Assembly (NCBI GenBank): GCA_947367855.1
Contig: CANBFE010000049.1
Span: 1 to 11,697, forward strand
DNA from: an uncultured Lachnospiraceae bacterium
GTDB taxonomy: Bacteria > Bacillota > Clostridia > Lachnospirales > Lachnospiraceae
Length of the DNA stretch: 11,697 nucleotides
Reading direction: 5' to 3'
Position numbers and translations under genes: made by a program. Of this stretch, positions 1 through 5,603 are shown piece after piece. Position 1 is the stretch's first letter; each line of letters begins with the position of its first letter. The notes beneath the pieces are model-generated. The model ran no database searches. It was given only the letters and a program-made list of their open reading frames with translations, and was not told where the DNA came from.

Positions 1-20
1 CGGAAATGGTGGATGAGGAT

Positions 21-49
21 AAAAACTCTCAATGACGTTGAGAGTTTTT
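21..49. terminator. Bidirectional terminator hairpin
   Basis: A perfect 12-bp inverted repeat (21-32 with 38-49) encloses a 5-nt loop. It begins with A5 and ends with T5, so it can terminate transcription in either direction. It could close an off-window plus-strand gene, since a TGA lies at 14-16, or act as a second terminator for the minus-strand phosphatase gene. Confidence 0.75.
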
Positions 50-76
50 CAAAAAATCAATTTATTATGTTAGTAC

Positions 77-115
77 AAAAATAGCAGGGGATTATAATGA
101 GCCTCTGCTATTTTT
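77..115. terminator. Bidirectional terminator hairpin downstream of phosphatase gene
   Basis: A 14-bp inverted repeat (77-90 with 102-115) has one non-Watson-Crick pair, which is a G-U wobble in plus-strand RNA and an A-C mismatch in minus-strand RNA. A5 and T5 flank the GC core and the loop is 11 nt. It lies about 100 bp beyond the stop codon of the minus-strand phosphatase gene and may also serve plus-strand transcription entering the window. Confidence 0.7.
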
Positions 116-217
116 ATAACCTTAAGCTAATATAAGGAGCAAAGCGACACGAAAATCAAATCTATCTTCATAATGTTCCATATTTTTCTGTTCTGATTTT
201 CCCCGATAAGTGGGAAT

Positions 218-754
218 TTACCGTTCTGCAATAACATATTCACCATTTGAATAGCTTAATTTGGTGTGACTAATCTTAAACGCTTGTTGCTTCATTTGGC
301 TAAGGAGCGTGTGCATAAAAAATCCATGCGTGACAATGATACAATCTTTTTCCTTTTCGGCTATAATATTTATAAATTGTTCGGCACGATAAACCGTTTC
401 TTTCCTGCGTTCTTTTTGTGTGTAAATATTAAAAAACCATTGTAAACGTGCGGAAATATTCCAAAATATAAGCGGCAGTTTTTTATTTGAAATAACACTT
501 GCACATAGCGGTACTTCATCAAGCAACTTTGTAGGAATAAAATCTCTTTCACCAAATAACTGCTTTGCTGTATCCATGCTTCTTTGTAAAGTACTGATAT
601 AAATATCTTGATGCTTTATTCGGATACCATTTGACAACAAAAGACAAATTGGTGCATCATCATACAGTTGACAGTCTTTATTAAACTGTTCCGATGTACT
701 CCATTTTTTCCATTGAAAATCCACTTTGCCATGTCTCATGACAATCGCCCGCAT
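218..754 (-). CDS. Histidine phosphatase (phosphoglycerate mutase-like) family protein
   Basis: This 178-residue cytosolic protein belongs to the histidine phosphatase superfamily, whose members remove phosphate from small metabolites or proteins through a phospho-histidine intermediate. The nucleophile motif RHG is at residues 7-9. An LQRSMDTA segment near residue 55 supplies the conserved second arginine, and VTHGF near residue 141 carries the second active-site histidine. The substrate cannot be told from sequence. The start is supported by a GGAGG about 7 nt upstream of the ATG. No signal peptide or membrane segment is seen. The gene is clearly AT-richer (about 37% G+C in a counted stretch) than the operon to its right (a counted stretch of the iron-sulfur gene is about 67%). 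It stands alone between terminators, which suggests separate acquisition. Confidence 0.85.
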   Translation of the reverse strand: MRAIVMRHGKVDFQWKKWSTSEQFNKDCQLYDDAPICLLLSNGIRIKHQDIYISTLQRSMDTAKQLFGERDFIPTKLLDEVPLCASVISNKKLPLIFWNISARLQWFFNIYTQKERRKETVYRAEQFINIIAEKEKDCIIVTHGFFMHTLLSQMKQQAFKISHTKLSYSNGEYVIAER

Positions 755-945
755 ATCTATACCTCCACTAACACCGATTTGTTAAATTATTCAATGTCAT
801 TATGTTACCACAAACGCATACATAATTCTATTAAATTTTGCTTAATCTCCCTTTGCTTTATTCTATGCAATCATCAGCTGCTCATTGACGGGTATTTCTC
901 CGCTTGGGGGAATAGGAGTTCATTTCATACGGTAATTACTGCATG

Positions 946-980
946 AAAAAAGACTATAACCGTTGCTGTCATAGCCTTTT
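946..980 (-). terminator. Minus-strand intrinsic terminator
   Basis: Arms 948-957 and 971-980 form a 10-bp stem. The one mismatch is a G-U pair in minus-strand RNA but an A-C mismatch in plus-strand RNA, and the minus strand has a T6 run immediately after the stem. Termination is therefore expected for minus-strand transcripts. It could back up the terminator at 1161-1202 or end a short RNA started inside the gap. Confidence 0.55.
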
Positions 981-1039
981 AAGGATTGAGGAAGTCCCTT
1001 TTTTATGTATTTGTTTGTCGCCCCTACGCACTATCCAAC

Positions 1040-1077
1040 ATCCTTTGCAGATACCGGATGGACTATCTGTAAAGGAT
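1040..1077 (+). other. Long imperfect hairpin of unknown function
   Basis: Arms 1040-1053 and 1064-1077 pair over 14 bp with one G-U wobble in plus-strand RNA, around a 10-nt loop. No U-run follows, so it is not a standard terminator. The outer CTATCC (1031-1036) can compete for the 3' arm through GGATAG (1074-1079). It may be part of a structured RNA or a small palindromic repeat element. Confidence 0.5.
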
Positions 1078-1160
1078 AGGGAAGTCACAGGCAGAGTGGT
1101 AAGCTCGGATTATACAAAAGAGGGGATTATGGAACGCATATGGGAAATTTTCCATACGAT

Positions 1161-1202
1161 AAAACTTTCCTGCTTTGCCGAGTCGACAAAGCAGGTCAAA
1201 GT
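1161..1202 (-). terminator. Terminator of the Nudix-apbE-FMN protein operon
   Basis: A 9-bp perfect stem (1169-1177 with 1187-1195) extends by five pairs (1164-1168 with 1198-1202) across a 2-nt bulge. On the minus strand it ends in TTTT. It begins about 25 nt beyond the stop codon of the 672-residue iron-sulfur protein and is oriented to end that operon. Confidence 0.65.
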
Positions 1203-1225
1203 CATGAGGGGAACCATTTATGCTG

Positions 1226-3244
1226 TCAATTTCCCCTTCCCCGTTGTCCGCCTCCAGAGCCGCCGCGCCAACCGTTTCCGCGTCTTCCGCCACCTGTCTG
1301 TCCCTGTCCGTTACCGCCGTGGTTACCAGGCTGTCCTGCGCCTTGTCCGTTACCGCCGTCAGCTTCAGGCTGTTCGGTTCCGGAATTGCTTTCGTTGTCT
1401 GCAGGCTGTTCCGCCCTGGGGGAACCGGTTCCCAGTGCATCCGCAACGGCGTTCAGTATGCTGTTACTGGAAAATGTGGCACCGCTGACCGTCGGCACAT
1501 CCAGGGACTGGGTGCTGATAATTTCACTGATAATCGTATCCTTCGCACGGGTGAAAAACGCAGTGTCGTCTTCATAGGATTGAATTGTAATATCCGTAAT
1601 GGCGTTGTCTTTTACGGTGACGGATACAGTGGTGGTTCCGCGGAAGCCGCTTCCTGTTCCTTCATAGGTACCGTCTGGAACGGAAAATCGGCCCTCTGCC
1701 TTGTCAGTTTCCTGCCTGCTGTCCGAAGGCCCTGGATCATCATTCCCGGGTGATTGGGTTTCGGGTCTGGTAGTCTCGGTGGTATCTGCGCCCTTATCCC
1801 CGGGTTTATCTCCAGGTGACTGGGCTTCCTGGCTGCTGTCTGAAGGATCTGCCCCATGGTCCCCGGATGGCCGAGATTCCCCGGCACCGGACTGGTCCCG
1901 ATTTTCCGCTGTTTCCGAATTGCTTTGGCCGGGCTGCTCCACGCCGTCAAAACCGGTTCCCAATGCATCCGCCACAGCATCCATAATGCCTTTACTGGAA
2001 AACGTAGCGCCGCTGACCGCGCTGACGTCAGTTGTCTGTTCTGTCAGAATTGCCTGAATTACCGCGGACTGCGCTTTTTGGAAAAACGACTGATCATCCT
2101 GGAAGGAAAGCACCGTAATATCCGAAAGATAGCCGTCCTCCACAGTGACCTGCACTTCTATCTTTCCCCGAAACCCTTCTCCTGTGCCCGTGTAGACGCC
2201 GTCTTTGTACTTGCCTTTTTCCGCACTTTCCGTTTTCATGGCGGCCTGTTCGGATACGGGTTCGGCAGCAGGGAAAGAGTCCAGATTGCCCACGAGTACC
2301 GTTCCGCCGATTACGGCAGCGGCGGCAGTGCCTGCCATGGCGCCGGAAGGGGTGGCGGACAGGCTCTTTTTAGGACATATGGCAAGGCACTGCATGCACT
2401 GGATGCATTCCACGGATATGACCGCCTCTTTCTCCGGTATGGGGATTCCCATGTTGCAGGCCCTGGTACAAAGCCCGCAGTTTGTGCAGGAATCACCCTG
2501 GCGTCTTATTTTGTACAGCCGTTTTCCGGAAACCACAGCCAACAGTGCTCCCAGGGGACACAGATACCGGCAGAAAAAGCGCCCCACAAACAGGGAACCC
2601 ACAGCGATTGCCAACAGCAGCCCGAATCCCACGGTGGGTATGGCAGAGGAGACAAGGGAAAGATTTCCCGAGATCAGCATCCCGAACACGCCCCAGGGAC
2701 TCCAGGAAGAATCCACAGGCAGCGCCAGTACCCAAACTCCAGCCGTTATCAGGACCAATATTGCGTACTTCAGATATTTCAGGATGCGGTCCAACCGTTT
2801 CGGAATCTGTACCTTCCCGCAGACAGTCTTTTTGGAAAAAAAGAAAATAAGCTCCTGCATCATTCCGAAGGAGCAGAGAAACCCGCAGAAGAAACGCCCC
2901 CACAGAGCGGTAATCAGAAATACCATGGAAACAAGGAGCAGCTGCGGAAACAGTCCGCCAAAAGAAAAACGGCCTCCTGTCAGTGCCGTCAATATATCCC
3001 GCACAGCGGAAAACACCATGATAAACAATCCCGGATACAGGATAAAAGCGGCCGCCTGAATCAGATGCCGGATACATTGTGTGATGAACCCGCGCTTTTT
3101 CGTTCGCTTTTTCTTTGAAACAGCCACTTCTTTCGAAACAGTTACTTCTTTCGAAACAGCCACTTCTTTCGAAACAGCTACTTCTTTCGAAACAGCTACT
3201 TCTTTCGAAACAGCTACTTCTTTCGAAACAGTTACTTCCTTCAA
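1226..3244 (-). CDS. Membrane [4Fe-4S] protein with two flavinylated FMN-binding domains
   Basis: A 672-residue electron-transfer protein of the NosR/NapH-like polyferredoxin plus FMN_bind type. The domains in order are as follows. Residues 2-43 are seven hexapeptide repeats, followed by a basic KKKRTKKR. Four membrane segments lie near 58-82, 100-120, 157-177 and 204-224, with paired cysteines at C120/C124 and C225/C229 (CRYLCPLG). Two [4Fe-4S] motifs sit at C253-C263 and C280-C290. A fifth, Ala/Gly-rich segment lies at 302-321. Two FMN_bind domains (about 345-431 and 520-608) carry SGAT motifs at 411-414 and 587-590, whose threonine takes FMN from ApbE. They are joined by a Ser/Asp/Pro/Gly-rich linker, and the tail is Gly/Asn/Arg-rich. 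The predicted route is cytosolic ferredoxin to external flavin. The start is TTG, supported by GGGGAGG 8 nt upstream and by the absence of an alternative Met before TM1. It lies 22 nt after apbE, so it is in the same operon. The electron acceptor is unknown. Confidence 0.9.
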   Translation of the reverse strand: MKEVTVSKEVAVSKEVAVSKEVAVSKEVAVSKEVTVSKEVAVSKKKRTKKRGFITQCIRHLIQAAAFILYPGLFIMVFSAVRDILTALTGGRFSFGGLFPQLLLVSMVFLITALWGRFFCGFLCSFGMMQELIFFFSKKTVCGKVQIPKRLDRILKYLKYAILVLITAGVWVLALPVDSSWSPWGVFGMLISGNLSLVSSAIPTVGFGLLLAIAVGSLFVGRFFCRYLCPLGALLAVVSGKRLYKIRRQGDSCTNCGLCTRACNMGIPIPEKEAVISVECIQCMQCLAICPKKSLSATPSGAMAGTAAAAVIGGTVLVGNLDSFPAAEPVSEQAAMKTESAEKGKYKDGVYTGTGEGFRGKIEVQVTVEDGYLSDITVLSFQDDQSFFQKAQSAVIQAILTEQTTDVSAVSGATFSSKGIMDAVADALGTGFDGVEQPGQSNSETAENRDQSGAGESRPSGDHGADPSDSSQEAQSPGDKPGDKGADTTETTRPETQSPGNDDPGPSDSRQETDKAEGRFSVPDGTYEGTGSGFRGTTTVSVTVKDNAITDITIQSYEDDTAFFTRAKDTIISEIISTQSLDVPTVSGATFSSNSILNAVADALGTGSPRAEQPADNESNSGTEQPEADGGNGQGAGQPGNHGGNGQGQTGGGRRGNGWRGGSGGGQRGRGN
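3116..3241 (-). repeat. Seven 18-bp tandem repeats encoding KEV(A/T)VS
   Basis: Seven in-frame copies of an 18-bp unit directly follow the TTG start codon of the iron-sulfur/FMN protein. Copies 1 and 6 read KEVTVS and the others KEVAVS. Most units contain the palindrome TTTCGAAA. Copy-number change by slippage would lengthen or shorten the cytosolic N-terminus without shifting frame. Confidence 0.9.
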
Positions 3245-3266
3245 AACGGATACCTCCCCGATAAAC

Positions 3267-4189
3267 TCAATTTCTTCTCAAAAGGAATTTCCCCTGCAGT
3301 CCTGGGGTGATTCTGATTTCCCCGTCATTGTCTATGAAAACGGCCTCTATTCCCCGTTTTTCCAAAAGGGGCAAACCGGCGTTTCTTCCCAATACGCATA
3401 GGCCCGTGGCCAGGGCATCCAGTTCCATGGCGCTCTGGCCCACCAGGGTTACGGACAGGAGTCCTGAATCTGCCGGACAGCCTGTGCGGGGATTCAGGAT
3501 ATGATGGTATCGCCTGCCCTGGGAAAAGAACCCTCGCTCATAAGTACCACTGGTTACAACGGCCTTGTTTTTCACCGAAACTTCGGCTATGGACTGGCCG
3601 TTTTTCTGATACGGGTGCTGAATGCCGATTTTTTGTTCCCTGCCCAGGGCAATCACGGTTCCGCCGAAATTCAGAAGGGCGTGACGCACCTTGTTTTTCT
3701 TCAAAATCTGTAAAGCCTGGTCAGCCGCATACCCTTTTGCAATTCCGCCCAGATCAATCTGCATTCCCTTCCTGCGCAGAAATGCGGTGCTTTCTGTCTC
3801 GTCCAATACCAGATCGGAAAGCCCGTTTCGGCCGCAGCCTTCTGCCAGAGCCGAATCTGACGGCATTTTGGCGCAGCGGATCGCATCCCGCCAGAGCCGG
3901 TTCGCAGCACCTGTTGTTATGTCAAATGCGCCCCGGGTTTCTGCGCCGTAGGCCAGAGCATGGAAAAGGACAAAAAAGTATCCAGATGAACCGTCACCGG
4001 TTTGATGCCCGCCTGCTCATTGATTCTGAAAATATCGCTTTCCGCTTCAAAAAAAGAGAAGCGTGCATGGAGTTCCAGAACACGTTTTTTCACCTGTTCC
4101 GCGGTTTCCGGAGCATAATTGCCGTAGAGCGCAATCGTGTTCACTGTGCCAAGGGCCGGGAAAATTTTTTGCAATCTTTTTTGGTTCAT
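3267..4189 (-). pseudogene. apbE: FAD:protein FMN transferase, frameshifted
   Basis: ApbE moves FMN from FAD onto a Thr/Ser of FMN_bind domains, here probably those of the next gene. The 5' part (4189 down to the TTT TTG codons ending at 3971) reads from MNQKRLQ through an ALGT motif. The rest continues in the -1 frame from 3971: GAFDITTG, LWRDAI, DLGGIAKGYAAD, LNFGGT, AVVTSGTYERGF, HHILNPRTGCPA and DALATGLCVLG are all typical ApbE motifs in the right order. Joining the frames gives about 307 residues, a normal ApbE length, so one missing base in the T6 run (3972-3977) explains the break. As read, the first frame stops after 90 residues. No signal peptide or lipobox is seen. A weak AAGAG lies 6 nt before the ATG. 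Alternatives are a sequencing error or -1 frameshifting on the T TTT TTG heptamer. Family assignment is near certain; function is uncertain. Confidence 0.88.
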
Positions 4190-4255
4190 ATTGTACTCTT
4201 ATATTGTGTTTATATCGTGTTTATATTGTGTTCTTATATTGGCTCTTATATGGTG
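4187..4255 (-). repeat. Degenerate 11-13 bp ATAT-centred repeat upstream of apbE
   Basis: Read on the minus strand, six ATAT cores begin at 4251, 4239, 4226, 4215, 4204 and 4191, spaced 12, 13, 11, 11 and 13 nt apart and mostly preceded by ACA(C/A). They fill the 56-nt gap between the Nudix stop codon and the apbE start. The first overlaps the Nudix stop and the last overlaps the apbE ATG. Function is unknown. Confidence 0.7.
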
Positions 4256-4707
4256 TTTTCATCGTGGTTTCGGCAGCTGTTCACACAGTCCCTGCCGATT
4301 TGCTCCAGAGCCCAATTCTGCATTTCCAGAAACATCCTGCCCCTAAGGCTGTCATAATCCATCCATATAAGTTTATGGTCAGATTCAACGGGAGCTTGTT
4401 TCTGTTCAAGCAGCTCTCCCAAATAGTAGGTTTGGATCGGATGAAAATAACCGATCACAGGATGTTTTGCATATGTTTCCGCTGAACATATTTTCTTCTT
4501 TATCAAAACGGAATACCCTGTTTCCTCCATACATTCCCGCATAATGCACATGGTATCTGTTTCTCCGTTATCCATTCCGCCGCCCAACAGGAAATACCCT
4601 TTGGGTGTTTGCACAATACCAATACAGTGATCTCTTACAGGGATTAAGTAAGCTCCTTTTCGATGTACATATTCAACGCCCTCATTTATTCCAAATATTT
4701 TGTGCAT
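4246..4707 (-). CDS. Nudix hydrolase
   Basis: A 153-residue cytosolic hydrolase of the Nudix superfamily, which cleaves a nucleoside diphosphate linked to another moiety. The Nudix box is complete at residues 43-65: G43, E49, then RECMEETG at 57-64, with E61 and E62 as metal ligands. Its terminal positions (C59 and Y65) are slightly atypical. The start is placed at the ATG at 4707, preceded by AAGGAG with 9-nt spacing. The in-frame ATG at 4728 would overlap this Shine-Dalgarno and has none of its own. It follows the other Nudix gene by 51 nt and precedes apbE by 56 nt in the same direction, so it is probably in the same operon. The substrate cannot be assigned. Confidence 0.88.
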   Translation of the reverse strand: MHKIFGINEGVEYVHRKGAYLIPVRDHCIGIVQTPKGYFLLGGGMDNGETDTMCIMRECMEETGYSVLIKKKICSAETYAKHPVIGYFHPIQTYYLGELLEQKQAPVESDHKLIWMDYDSLRGRMFLEMQNWALEQIGRDCVNSCRNHDENTI

Positions 4708-4758
4708 TTTAATTATCTCCTTAAACATGCTGATTTGTATATCTTCTTAAGAAATGGT

Positions 4759-5190
4759 TTACAGGTATCCCCGTTTTTTGGCTTCCTGCAGCAGCAGCGG
4801 CTGAATATGGGGGTATGTCCAGTTCTCCGGCAAGTCCTCCATCAGCTCTATTTTCTCAATTTCGCTGTGGAGATCTGCCTCAAAACGGGTGATTTGGGCA
4901 AAAAACAGCATTCCGAAGGATTCTTCCCCATTATTCAGATTGTCCGGCGCCGTAACGGAATAGACACAGACAGGGTTTATGGTAAATTCCAAGGCTCCCG
5001 TTTCCTCATACAGCTCCCGCTTTGCCGTATCCAGGATGTTTTCTCCGGCTTCCCGATGCCCTCCCGGGGCTTCCCAGGTATCTCTGCTTCTGTGTTTACA
5101 AAATACATATTTGTTCTGTGCCCTGGATATAATTACGGCAAATTGAAGTAATTCATCATCAGCTTCCTCGTAAAACCGAACCTCTGTCAT
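4759..5190 (-). CDS. Nudix hydrolase (MutT-like)
   Basis: A 143-residue cytosolic Nudix hydrolase. The Nudix box spans residues 44-66 (G44, E50, RELYEETGA at 58-66), with catalytic glutamates E62 and E63. The WEAPGGHREAGE context resembles small MutT-like housekeeping Nudix enzymes. The start at 5190 is chosen because GGAGG lies 9 nt upstream. An in-frame ATG at 5250 would add 20 residues (MTTGIVRNE...) with no good Shine-Dalgarno. It is the first gene of the minus-strand operon, with a perfect TATAAT about 90 nt upstream. It shares only the Nudix fold signature with the next gene, so the pair does not look like a recent duplication. The substrate is unknown. Confidence 0.88.
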   Translation of the reverse strand: MTEVRFYEEADDELLQFAVIISRAQNKYVFCKHRSRDTWEAPGGHREAGENILDTAKRELYEETGALEFTINPVCVYSVTAPDNLNNGEESFGMLFFAQITRFEADLHSEIEKIELMEDLPENWTYPHIQPLLLQEAKKRGYL

Positions 5191-5280
5191 TTGGTCATTC
5201 CTCCATTCGTATGTTTCATTTGTCTCATTTCTTACAATGCCTGTGGTCATGGCAGCAGCGGCGGCATTTCGCTTTTAGTG

Positions 5281-5309
5281 ATTATACTACAGTTTCTTCT
5301 TTCAGAAAA
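5281..5309 (-). promoter_or_regulatory. Candidate promoter of the Nudix-apbE-FMN operon
   Basis: On the minus strand a perfect TATAAT (complement of 5281-5286) is preceded, at 17-nt spacing, by TTTTCT (5304-5309), a weak -35. It would give a leader of roughly 80 nt before the first Nudix start. The poor -35 suggests either an activated promoter or modest activity. Confidence 0.5.
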
Positions 5310-5603
5310 CAGATTCCCGCAAAAGATTCCGTAAAAATTCCTGGCTGATACTTTTGATATGGGTTAAAATGGACTATATTTATTTCAAGAGGAGTCAATT
5401 GATAAAATTTTTTGTTTTGACCAACCTTTTCTGAATTTTCCTCACTATATAACCGTACAGCGCTGATACACAAGGATACAGCAAATGAAGCCTTATAGAG
5501 CCAAGGGACCGGGCAACAGACAGAGCCTGTGCCTGATTTTTGCAGGAGGAAGACGGCACGAAGGGTTACGGCAGAGAGCATGGAAAAGGGTAAGGAGCAG
5601 AGA
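5310..5603. other. Divergent intergenic region upstream of the sigma-factor gene
   Basis: No supported gene is seen. On the plus strand TTGATA (5354-5359) and TATATT (5375-5380) resemble promoter boxes, but the 15-nt spacing is short. A 21-codon frame starts at 5371 and ends with TGA in the plus strand but has no ribosome binding site. A minus-strand frame covers the same region without recognisable motifs. The sigma-factor promoter should lie here but is not clear. Confidence 0.4.

Larger units (their letters stand above)
755..1225. other. Gene-free stretch with three stem-loops
   Basis: No open frame here has both a plausible start with a ribosome binding site and a recognisable protein. 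It holds the upstream region of the phosphatase gene and three separate stem-loops that are listed individually. A perfect TATAAT on the minus strand (complement of 1109-1114) lacks a recognisable -35 box. It would, if used, give a short RNA of about 150 nt ending at the 946-980 terminator. Confidence 0.5.

Noticed and set aside
93..98. TATAAT as a promoter
   Set aside because: It lies inside a terminator loop and has neither a -35 box nor a downstream plus-strand gene.
943..1753. Several overlapping plus-strand frames of 145-181 codons around 943-1753
   Set aside because: They mirror the repetitive 3' end of the Fe-S/FMN gene and lack ribosome binding sites and family motifs.
1856..3118. 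Long plus-strand open frame of 420 codons opposite the Fe-S/FMN gene
   Set aside because: It is antisense to a gene with clear domains, has no recognisable motifs and has low-complexity, shadow-like composition.
5371..5436. 21-codon plus-strand leader ORF ahead of the sigma-factor gene
   Set aside because: No Shine-Dalgarno precedes its ATG, and it lies about 170 nt from the sigma-factor start without attenuator-like structure.
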